NCBI GenBank assembly: GCA_014239355.1
Contig: JAAZYZ010000009.1
Span: forward strand, 1 to 8,264
Source: Fidelibacterota bacterium
GTDB taxonomy: Bacteria; Marinisomatota; Marinisomatia; SCGC-AAA003-L08; TMED6
Direction of reading: 5' to 3'
Length of the DNA stretch: 8,264 nt
Positions 1 through 6,236 of the stretch are shown here, one piece after another. The notes beneath the pieces are model-generated. The model saw only the letters and a list, made by a program, of their open reading frames with translations, searched no databases and had not been told where the DNA came from. Position 1 is the first letter of the stretch. Each line of letters starts with the position of its first letter. A program made the translations under genes and the position numbers.

Positions 1-1
1 T

Positions 2-640
2 AGTGACTTTTCACAGTGGTGGAAATGGAAAATTGGAGCTAATTGGAAGAAACCTAGAGGTGATAATGATATTTCTGGTAAAGATAACTACCCTGTTGTT
101 CATGTATCATATGAAGATGCTTTAGCCTATTGTAAATGGGCTGACAAAAGACTTCCAACAGAGGCTGAATGGGAATATGCTGCAAGAGCAAACAGAAATG
201 ATGCAATTTATTATTGGGGAAACAGTCATGACTCTTTGAGATATAAAGCAAATACTTGGGAAGGCGTATTTCCATTTAAAAATTCTAAAATGGATGGTTA
301 TGAAAACCTAGCACCTGTTAAATCTTTTCCAGCAAATGATTTTGGTCTATATGGAATGTCTGGAAATGTTTGGGAATGGACCTCAGACTGGTACAATGTA
401 AATTACTATAAAGATCTTTTAGAAGATAAGGCTGCCTGCCATAATCCCAAAGGAGCTACACATGCTTTTAATCCAAATAATATTTATGCAAAAGAAAAAG
501 TTATAAAAGGTGGGTCCTTTCTTTGTAATATTGAATATTGTATTAGTTATAGAATATCTGCAAAAATGAGCTCAACTCCAGACACCTCTTTGGAACACCT
601 AGGATTTAGAACCGTTGCTGCAAAAAGTATGATAAACTAA
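2..640 (+). CDS. Formylglycine-generating enzyme (sulfatase-modifying factor, SUMF1 family), C-terminal part
   Basis: Open from the window edge in frame 2 to the TAA at 638-640, giving 212 residues; the N-terminus and any signal peptide lie outside. FGE oxidises the active-site cysteine of type I sulfatases to C-alpha-formylglycine, using copper and oxygen. Numbering from the window edge, the family landmarks are RLPTEAEWEYAAR from residue 50, ANTWEGVFPF, GLYGMSGNVWEWTSDW (115-130), VIKGGSF, and the closing LGFR. The stretch SFLCNIEYC has Cys175 and Cys180 (codons 524-526 and 539-541) with the same spacing as human FGE Cys336/Cys341 in SYMCHRSYC. Many bacterial proteins with this fold lack that pair, so this looks like a genuine FGE and not a generic C-type-lectin-fold relative. 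No sulfatase is visible here. The gene ends 2 bases from the convergent propeller gene. An internal TTG at 236 is not a real start, because conserved sequence continues upstream of it. Confidence 0.95.
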   Translation, partial: SDFSQWWKWKIGANWKKPRGDNDISGKDNYPVVHVSYEDALAYCKWADKRLPTEAEWEYAARANRNDAIYYWGNSHDSLRYKANTWEGVFPFKNSKMDGYENLAPVKSFPANDFGLYGMSGNVWEWTSDWYNVNYYKDLLEDKAACHNPKGATHAFNPNNIYAKEKVIKGGSFLCNIEYCISYRISAKMSSTPDTSLEHLGFRTVAAKSMIN

Positions 641-642
641 AA

Positions 643-1725
643 CTAGTCAATCCACTCGGCAATAAATAAATTTGTATCTCTATTGCCTCCATTATTTCTA
701 TTAGAAGAAAACACTAATTTTTTACCATCATTTGAGAAAACCGGAAAAGCATCAAAAGTATCACTATGTGTAATTCTCTTTAAATTTTTTCCGTCAATAT
801 CAATCATATATAAATTAAACGGAAAGCCTCCTTCAGCTTCATAGTTTGAAGAAAAAATTATTTTTTTACCTGAGGGATGAAAAAATGGACTCCAATTTGC
901 ATTTCCTAAAAATGTTAATTGTCTCAAATCACTACCATCAGAATTACAAATAAATAACTCCATATTTGTAGGCTGCACTAGCCCTTCCGAAAATAAAGAC
1001 TTATATTCATCAATTTCCTCTTTAGTTTTAGGTCTAGAAGCACGAAATATAATTTTAGATCCATCCGGCGAGAAAAAGGCGCCACCATCATAACCCAAAA
1101 CATCTGTAATTTGTTTTACATCAGATCCGTCTAAATTCATTGTATATAATTCAAGATCTCCACTTCTAGTTGAAGTAAATACTATTTTATCTCCTTTTGG
1201 TGAAATAGTAGCTTCAGCATCATATCCTTTTTCTTTTGTTAATTGATCAACTATGTTTCCTTCTAAATCTGAAATAAAAATGTCAAAAGAATCATAAATA
1301 GGCCATACATATTTTCCTTCTCTTCTCAATGGAACTTCAGGACATTTATTATCCTTCAAATGAGTTGAGCCATAAAGTATATGCTTATTGTCAGGCATAA
1401 AATATGCACATGTTGTTCTTCCATAGCCCGTACTAACCATTTCAGGAACTTCTGATTCAAAAGTATCCTCACTTCCCATTAGAAATATTTGGTCACATTC
1501 TAATCCCCACTTATTATAATTTGATTGAAAAACTAGTTTTTTGTCATCAAAACTCCAATAAGCTTCGGCATTATCTCCACCATAAGTAACTTGTCTAATA
1601 GATAAAAAATTCGATTCATCTTGGTATATTAAATTATTTCCATTTGATTTTTCTTTATTGGATTCAATGGTATTTAAACATGAAAAAATTAATGTTAAAA
1701 ATAAAATTGAAAATAGGTTTTTCAT
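643..1725 (-). CDS. PD40/TolB-like beta-propeller lipoprotein
   Basis: A 360-residue protein with a lipoprotein leader: MKNLFSILFLTLIFSC, lipobox LIFS-C with Cys16 as the lipidated residue. The rest is a run of PD40 (WD40-like) blades. Repeated cores of the type 'SPDGSKIIFxS...LYxMxxDGSxxKQIT' occur near residues 53-70, 108-120, 168-207, 212-230, 270-318 and 322-355. This is the propeller type of TolB and of the gating domains of tricorn and prolyl oligopeptidase proteins. No protease, kinase or other catalytic domain follows; the chain ends right after the last blade (NLFIAEWID). No clear acidic surface-export signal follows Cys16, so it may sit on the periplasmic face of a membrane, but that is uncertain. 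It is divergent from the M28-PDZ gene with a short shared promoter region. The likely role is binding or scaffolding; the substrate is unknown. True tol-pal tolB is unlikely because no tol/pal genes flank it and the N-terminal TolB domain is absent. Confidence 0.88.
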   Translation of the reverse strand: MKNLFSILFLTLIFSCLNTIESNKEKSNGNNLIYQDESNFLSIRQVTYGGDNAEAYWSFDDKKLVFQSNYNKWGLECDQIFLMGSEDTFESEVPEMVSTGYGRTTCAYFMPDNKHILYGSTHLKDNKCPEVPLRREGKYVWPIYDSFDIFISDLEGNIVDQLTKEKGYDAEATISPKGDKIVFTSTRSGDLELYTMNLDGSDVKQITDVLGYDGGAFFSPDGSKIIFRASRPKTKEEIDEYKSLFSEGLVQPTNMELFICNSDGSDLRQLTFLGNANWSPFFHPSGKKIIFSSNYEAEGGFPFNLYMIDIDGKNLKRITHSDTFDAFPVFSNDGKKLVFSSNRNNGGNRDTNLFIAEWID

Positions 1726-1768
1726 TAATAAAGGGTTTTATATTTTTGTGCAAATTAAATACATTAAA
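1726..1768. promoter_or_regulatory. Shared divergent promoter region between propeller and M28-PDZ genes
   Basis: Only 43 bases separate the two divergent start codons. On the + strand TATTTTTG (1741-1748) matches the Bacteroidota -7 consensus TAnnTTTG and would give a 5' leader of roughly 15 bases; no good -33 TTG is seen at the expected spacing. On the - strand TTAATTTG (complement of 1751-1758) matches 7 of 8 with a one-base deviation, and a TTG lies 23 bases further upstream (complement of 1782-1784), inside the M28 coding start. If both are used, the two promoters nearly overlap face to face and the genes may be co-regulated or may compete. The consensus is established for the phylum; the assignment here is inference from pattern only. 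Confidence 0.4.
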
Positions 1769-2989
1769 ATGAAATTTCTAGCAAAATTTATTCTTTTTAT
1801 ATCAATTATTTCATGCCAGCAAAATATTACATACGAAAACAGAATTAATGATGATGTAAACTATTTATCTAATGATAAATTAGAAGGGAGAAAAACAGGT
1901 TCTAACGGAGAACAAATTGCTGCAGATTATATAGCTGATAGATTTAAAAGCTTAAAAATAAAAGCTAAAGGCACTAATAAATATTTTCAAGATTTTAGTT
2001 TTAACAAACCCACTAACCCTCATGATCAAGTCTCATTTGATGAGACAGAGAACGATAGCATGGTATTTTCAAAAAATATAATAGGCTACATTGATAATAA
2101 TGCAGAATATACAGTAGTTATTGGTGCTCATTATGATCATCTTGGGTATGGTGGTGAAGGCTCACTTTATGTTGGTAGTGAAATACACAATGGAGCTGAT
2201 GATAATGCAAGCGGAACCGCATTAATGCTAGACTTAGCTAGTCAGCTTAAGTTTAGTAATCGTAATAACAATTATTTGTTTATAGCTTTTTCTGGAGAAG
2301 AAATGGGACTGCTTGGGTCTAATTATTTTGTAAAAAATCCTACAATTGATCTTTCCTCTGTAAATTATATGATAAATCTAGATATGGTTGGTAGATTAAA
2401 GGAAGATAAATCACTTGCTGTATATGGTGTAGGCACCTCGCCTATTTTCAAGCAAAGCATTAATTCTAATAATGAGTCTTTTAATCTAATTGAAAATGAA
2501 TCTGGAGTAGGGCCTTCTGATCATACATCGTTTTACATAAACGATATTCCCGTTTTACATTTTTTTACCGGACAACATTCTGATTATCACAAACCAGGTG
2601 ATGATGCTGAAAAAATAAATTTTGAAGGTATTAAGGGGATCTCTGATTATATATACTCAATAATTTCTGATCTTAATGATAATGGGAAGCTTAATTTTAG
2701 AAAAACAAAAAATGAAACAGAAGAAGTCCCTAGCTTTAAAGTATCATTAGGGGTTATGCCAGACTATATGTTTAATAAGGGTGGAATGAGAATAGATGCA
2801 GTTACTCAAGATAGACCAGCATATAAAGCAGGATTGATTAAGGGTGATATAGTGATTAAGCTAGGAGAATATGATATTGAAGATATGATGGGCTATATGA
2901 AAGCATTGTCTAAATTTAAGCCTGGAGATTCTACATCTATTGTAGTTAAAAGAGATCAGGATACAATACAAAAGAAAGTTGCTTTCTAA
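1769..2989 (+). CDS. M28 family zinc peptidase with C-terminal PDZ domain, lipoprotein
   Basis: A 406-residue exported metallopeptidase. I place the start at ATG 1769, where a lipoprotein leader begins (MKFLAKFILFISIISC, Cys16). The frame is open back to 1658, but that extension runs antisense through the neighbour's start and would bury the leader. M28 di-zinc ligands are all visible: His121 in GAHYDHLG (with Asp123), Asp144/145 in NGADDNASG (bridging), catalytic Glu177 and ligand Glu178 in FSGEEMG, Asp205 in NLDMVGR, and His274 in HSDYHKPGD. Residues about 322-406 form a PDZ domain (SLGVMPDY...GMRIDAVTQDRPAYKAGLIKGDIVIKLGEYDI), which usually binds peptide C-termini or positions substrates. 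The likely activity is aminopeptidase or a related exopeptidase on peptides in the periplasm or at the outer membrane; the exact substrate cannot be read from sequence. A hairpin terminator follows, so it is probably transcribed alone. Confidence 0.93.
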   Translation: MKFLAKFILFISIISCQQNITYENRINDDVNYLSNDKLEGRKTGSNGEQIAADYIADRFKSLKIKAKGTNKYFQDFSFNKPTNPHDQVSFDETENDSMVFSKNIIGYIDNNAEYTVVIGAHYDHLGYGGEGSLYVGSEIHNGADDNASGTALMLDLASQLKFSNRNNNYLFIAFSGEEMGLLGSNYFVKNPTIDLSSVNYMINLDMVGRLKEDKSLAVYGVGTSPIFKQSINSNNESFNLIENESGVGPSDHTSFYINDIPVLHFFTGQHSDYHKPGDDAEKINFEGIKGISDYIYSIISDLNDNGKLNFRKTKNETEEVPSFKVSLGVMPDYMFNKGGMRIDAVTQDRPAYKAGLIKGDIVIKLGEYDIEDMMGYMKALSKFKPGDSTSIVVKRDQDTIQKKVAF

Positions 2990-2998
2990 AGTCTAATT

Positions 2999-3033
2999 GG
3001 TAACACAACCTATTAGTGTTATCTTTAATTTTT
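2999..3033 (+). terminator. Rho-independent-like terminator after M28-PDZ gene
   Basis: GGTAACAC (2999-3006) pairs with GTGTTATC (3016-3023), an 8-bp stem including one G-U pair and a 9-base loop. A T-rich tail (TTTAATTTTT, 3024-3033) follows. It begins 10 bases after the M28-PDZ stop codon. The stem is weak in G+C, as expected in such A+T-rich DNA. It suggests that the downstream nitroreductase group has its own promoter, although I did not find a good consensus match for one. Confidence 0.6.
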
Positions 3034-3052
3034 GAATTTATATCATTTATAA

Positions 3053-3154
3053 ATGAGACTTAAACTACACTATTTTTTTTATTGCTTTATAACGGATAAT
3101 GATCAGGAAAATAAAAATGAATTAACAGCTTTAGCTAACCAAATTAGAAATTAA
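3053..3154 (+). CDS. Possible 33-residue small ORF overlapping the nitroreductase start
   Basis: ATG at 3053 opens 33 codons closed by TAA at 3152-3154. The final A of the stop is the first base of the nitroreductase ATG (TAATG), an arrangement typical of translational coupling. The peptide starts with a short basic and then aromatic/hydrophobic stretch (MRLKLHYFFYCFI), followed by a polar, helix-prone tail (DQENKNELTALANQIRN). I do not recognise it. It could be a leader peptide, a small membrane protein or a chance ORF; A+T-rich DNA yields ORFs this short less often than G+C-rich DNA, but one case proves nothing. The frame is blocked by a TAA immediately upstream, so it is not the tail of a longer gene without a frameshift. 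Confidence 0.25.
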   Translation: MRLKLHYFFYCFITDNDQENKNELTALANQIRN

Positions 3155-3882
3155 TGAAAAGAACCGTTACAGAGGCTATAGAATATAGAAGATCTGTTAG
3201 GATATTTAAAAAAGAAGATATAGACGCTAATAAGGTTAGAAAGTGCATAATTAATGCTACTCTAGCTCCAAATAGCAGCAATCTACAAACATGGGAATTC
3301 TATCATGTTATTAATAAAACTGTTCTAGATTCTATTACTAAAGCATGTTTTAACCAAAATGCAGCAAAAACAGCTAATCAAATAGTAGTTTTTGTAGTTA
3401 GAAAAGATCTTTGGAAAAAAAGAGCTAAAGCAAATGTTGATTTTTTAAACTCTGTATTTGATAAAAAAATAGGCAAGAATACTGAGAAAAATAGAAAATT
3501 AGCTTTAAAATATTATAAAGTGGCCATACCAACAATGTATACAAGCTTTTTTGGTATATTAGGATTTCTTAGATACATATTCTTTCAAATAGTAGGAATA
3601 TTCAGACCCATATTCAGAGAAGTTAGATTAAGTGATATTAGAATTGTATCCCATAAAAGTACAGCTCTAGCTGCCCAAAATTTTATGATAAGTATGACTG
3701 AAATCGGCTATGACACTTGTCCAATGGAAGGCTCAGACACGTCTAGAATAAAGAAAATTTTAAATCTCCCTTCAAGTGCTGAAATTAATATGGTAGTTGG
3801 TTGCGGAATTAGAGATGAAAAAGGAATTTATAGTGAAAGATATAGGATTCCTTTTAAGGATGTCTATAAAGAAATTAAATAA
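3154..3882 (+). CDS. Nitroreductase-family FMN oxidoreductase with hydrophobic insert
   Basis: A 242-residue flavoprotein. It carries the family's N-terminal phosphate-binding motif YRRSVRIF (residues 11-18), then the NSSNLQTWEF segment (40-49) that contacts FMN, and C-terminal AAQNFMISMTEIGYDTCPMEG (173-193) and VVGCGIRDEKGIYSERYRIPF (214-234). Members use NAD(P)H to reduce nitroaromatics, quinones, enones or other acceptors; the physiological substrate here is unknown. Between the two halves is an insert (about residues 96-165) with a strongly hydrophobic stretch at 124-150 (IPTMYTSFFGILGFLRYIFFQIVGIF). This may lie on a membrane or cover the active site. No signal peptide is seen, so it is probably cytoplasmic or on the inner membrane face. 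The start is fixed by an in-frame TAG at 3145-3147 just upstream. It is probably co-transcribed with the class V PLP enzyme that follows after about 40 bases. Confidence 0.9.
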   Translation: MKRTVTEAIEYRRSVRIFKKEDIDANKVRKCIINATLAPNSSNLQTWEFYHVINKTVLDSITKACFNQNAAKTANQIVVFVVRKDLWKKRAKANVDFLNSVFDKKIGKNTEKNRKLALKYYKVAIPTMYTSFFGILGFLRYIFFQIVGIFRPIFREVRLSDIRIVSHKSTALAAQNFMISMTEIGYDTCPMEGSDTSRIKKILNLPSSAEINMVVGCGIRDEKGIYSERYRIPFKDVYKEIK

Positions 3883-3925
3883 AAAAGATTATATTGATGT
3901 TCCCAAATAGGATGTTGTTTAATTG

Positions 3926-5185
3926 ATGAATAAAAGAGATTTTTTAAAAACATTTGGTGCGGCTGCAATCGGATCGCCGTTCTTATCACTTGATTTAAGT
4001 AGTAATCATAAATTTGAAAATTATTCTAAACGAAATAATCTTTCAGAAATAGATTTTTGGAAAAAAATTAGAGAAGATTACACCTTAAAAAAAGACTATA
4101 TAAATCTTGAAAATGGCTACTACTGTATAGTTCCAAATCCTACGTTAAATAATTTTATCACTCATGTTAAAAAAATAAATATTGAGGGGTCTTATTATAT
4201 GAGACATAATAGAGATAAGGACAATAAAAGAATTGAAGCCCGCTTAGCCAATTTTCTAAATTGCGACCCAGATGAATTAGTGGTAACAAGAAATACTACT
4301 GAATCACTTGATTTGATAATTGGTGGTTTTCCATGGAAAAAAGGTGATGAGGCAATTTATGCCAAGCAAGACTATGGGGCAATGCAACAGATGTTTAAAT
4401 TGGTTTCAAAACGACATGGAGTAGTCAATAAAGTTGTTTCTGTCCCAAATCATCCCAAGTCTGATGAAGAAATAGTGAAATTATATGAGAACCAAATAAC
4501 TTCTAAAACAAAGCTTATAATGGTTTGTCATATGGTAAATATTACTGGCCATATACTTCCAATAAGAAAGATATGTGATATGGCTCACAAATATGGAGTT
4601 GAAGTCATGGTAGATGGAGCCCATTGTATAGGGCATTTTAAAGTAAATATCAGCGAACTAAATTGTGATTATTATGGATCTAGTCTCCATAAATGGCTAA
4701 GCACTCCATTGGGAGTTGGAATTTTATATATTTCAAAAAATAAGATTTCAAAAATCAACCCTCTTCTAGCAAGTCATGTTCATGAACAGGATAATATCTT
4801 AAGATTAAACCATATTGGTACACATCCTGTATATACTGATTTAGCTGTTGATAATGCTTTAGATTATCAGGAAATGATCGGCACAGATCGTAAAGAAAAC
4901 AGACTTAGATACATTCAAAGGTATTGGTCTGATAGATTAAGAAAAATTAAAAATGTTGTTATAAATACTCCCATTGAAGAACATAAAAGTTGTGGAATAG
5001 CAAATGTTGGAATTAAAAGCATGGACCCTGGAAAACTGGCTAAAATTCTTTTGGATAAATATCAGATATTTACTGTAGCTATAAATCACGAAAATGTTGT
5101 CGGCTGCAGAATAAGTCCAAATGTTTACACCAATGAGGAAGATTTAGAGCATTTTATTTCAAGTATAAAGGAGTTAGCAGTTTAA
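3926..5185 (+). CDS. Class V aminotransferase-fold PLP enzyme with Tat-like leader
   Basis: A 419-residue fold-type I PLP enzyme. I use ATG 3926; a TTG one codon earlier is possible but less likely. The PLP site is complete: NTTES (123-127) for the phosphate cup, VDGAH (229-233) with Asp230 for the pyridine nitrogen, SSLHKW (252-257) with Lys256 as the Schiff-base lysine, and Arg395 in CRISPNVYTNEEDL, the usual carboxylate-binding Arg. Overall it resembles the isopenicillin-N epimerase/cysteine desulfurase branch, so transamination, epimerisation and beta/gamma-elimination are all possible. The N-terminus MNKRDFLKTFGAAAIG matches the twin-arginine pattern except that the pair is Lys-Arg, and a short hydrophobic stretch follows. 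This suggests export of the folded, PLP-loaded protein to the periplasm. No clear AxA cleavage site is visible. It lies between the nitroreductase and an M28 peptidase whose gene starts 16 bases downstream. The amino-acid substrate cannot be read from sequence. Confidence 0.92.
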   Translation: MNKRDFLKTFGAAAIGSPFLSLDLSSNHKFENYSKRNNLSEIDFWKKIREDYTLKKDYINLENGYYCIVPNPTLNNFITHVKKINIEGSYYMRHNRDKDNKRIEARLANFLNCDPDELVVTRNTTESLDLIIGGFPWKKGDEAIYAKQDYGAMQQMFKLVSKRHGVVNKVVSVPNHPKSDEEIVKLYENQITSKTKLIMVCHMVNITGHILPIRKICDMAHKYGVEVMVDGAHCIGHFKVNISELNCDYYGSSLHKWLSTPLGVGILYISKNKISKINPLLASHVHEQDNILRLNHIGTHPVYTDLAVDNALDYQEMIGTDRKENRLRYIQRYWSDRLRKIKNVVINTPIEEHKSCGIANVGIKSMDPGKLAKILLDKYQIFTVAINHENVVGCRISPNVYTNEEDLEHFISSIKELAV

Positions 5186-5201
5186 TAAATAAAATATAAA
5201 T

Positions 5202-6221
5202 ATGAGAATTAGAAAATTAATGCCTATAATAATTTTTGCATTATTTTTATCTTTTTTCAGTCAGAGTTTTTCTCAGATTAAAAAAGATAAAAAATCAGTC
5301 AAATATGCTAAAACTATAAAGGCTGAAGAACTTAAAGAGAAATTATATGTCTATGCATCTGATGAATTTGAAGGAAGAGGAACGCTAACTAAAGGACAAG
5401 AATTAGCTGTAAAATTTTTAGAAAATCACTATGTATCTAATAATATAAATCCTCTTCAAGAAGGCACCTATTTTCAGACAGTGCTTCCTCCTAAAAGATT
5501 TGAAAAATGGTGGTCTAATTCAGATATAAAACCTAAAAATGTGGTTGCATTCATAGAAGGTGAAAAATACCCAAATGAATATATTATAATATCTGCACAT
5601 CTTGATCATGTTGGAGTTCAGGATGGAAAGATTTATAATGGTGCTGATGATGACGGATCTGGAACGGTTGCTGTTCTTGAAATAGCTGAAGCCTTTAATG
5701 AGGCTACAAAAAAAGGTCATAGACCTAAGAGATCAATTATATTTCTACATGTTACAGCTGAAGAAATGGGGTTAATAGGATCCAAATATTATACCGAGAA
5801 CCCTATTGTACCACTTGAGAATACAATTACTAACCTAAATGTTGATATGATAGGAAGAACTGATCCTAAAAGACCTAAACGCAATAGAGATTATATATAT
5901 CTCATAGGCAGCGATAAAATAAGTACAGAGCTGCATAATATAAGTGAAGAAATAAATAATGTTTATTTAAATGTAGATCTAGACTATATTTTTAATGCTG
6001 AGGATCATCCTGATAGATTTTATTATAGGTCAGATCATTATAACTTTGCAGAAAAAGGCATTCCTATAATATTTTATTTTAGTGGCACACACGAAGATTA
6101 TCACCAGCCTACAGATACCGTAGAAAAAATTCAATACGATTTATTAGAGCTAAGGACCAAACTTATTTTTCATACAGCTTGGGAACTGGCAAATAGAACT
6201 GAAAGAATTAAAAACGATTAA
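5202..6221 (+). CDS. M28 family zinc peptidase, secreted, without PDZ domain
   Basis: A 339-residue exported metallopeptidase. The leader MRIRKLMPIIIFALFLSFFSQSFS is a Sec signal with likely cleavage after Ser24 (SFS|QIKK); there is no lipobox Cys. All M28 metal residues are present: His133 in SAHLDHVG (with Asp135), Asp149/150 in NGADDDGSG, Glu187/Glu188 in TAEEMG, Asp215 in NVDMIGR, and His301 in HEDYHQPTD. RSDHYNFA (276-283) is also typical of the family. The chain ends about 30 residues after the last metal ligand, so it lacks the PDZ domain of the paralogue at 1769-2989; the two share the catalytic motifs but little of the linkers. It follows the PLP enzyme by 16 bases and is probably in the same transcript. 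The likely role is trimming N-terminal residues from peptides in the periplasm or outside the cell; specificity is unknown. It ends 3 bases from the convergent T9SS gene. Confidence 0.93.
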   Translation: MRIRKLMPIIIFALFLSFFSQSFSQIKKDKKSVKYAKTIKAEELKEKLYVYASDEFEGRGTLTKGQELAVKFLENHYVSNNINPLQEGTYFQTVLPPKRFEKWWSNSDIKPKNVVAFIEGEKYPNEYIIISAHLDHVGVQDGKIYNGADDDGSGTVAVLEIAEAFNEATKKGHRPKRSIIFLHVTAEEMGLIGSKYYTENPIVPLENTITNLNVDMIGRTDPKRPKRNRDYIYLIGSDKISTELHNISEEINNVYLNVDLDYIFNAEDHPDRFYYRSDHYNFAEKGIPIIFYFSGTHEDYHQPTDTVEKIQYDLLELRTKLIFHTAWELANRTERIKND

Positions 6222-6236
6222 AAATTATTTTTTAAT
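6217..6236. terminator. A/T-only bidirectional hairpin spanning two convergent stop codons
   Basis: ATTAAAAA (6217-6224) and TTTTTAAT (6229-6236) are perfect inverted repeats around a 4-base TTAT loop. The hairpin contains the TAA stop of the M28 gene (6219-6221) and the complement of the T9SS gene's TAA (6225-6227). On either strand the stem has a T-run on its 3' side, so it could serve as a weak terminator in both directions. Having no G+C pairs makes it thermodynamically poor, so function is uncertain. Confidence 0.4.

Noticed and set aside
54..275. 73-codon ORF on the minus strand
   Set aside because: It is antisense to conserved FGE motifs and the translation resembles no known family.
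643..1725. True tolB of the Tol-Pal system
   Set aside because: There is no N-terminal TolB domain and there are no tol or pal neighbours. The protein is a lipoprotein made only of PD40 blades.
1658..1768. N-terminal extension of the M28-PDZ protein from ATG 1658
   Set aside because: It runs antisense over the first 68 bases of the propeller gene and places a lipoprotein leader 37 residues inside the protein. The ATG at 1769 starts exactly at the leader.
3883..3925. Duplicate GATGTT in the gap before the PLP gene as a regulatory site
   Set aside because: Six-base repeats are expected by chance, and no promoter box accompanies them.
5520..5720. 66-codon ORF on the minus strand
   Set aside because: It is antisense to the zinc-binding region of the second M28 peptidase, which is clearly the real gene.
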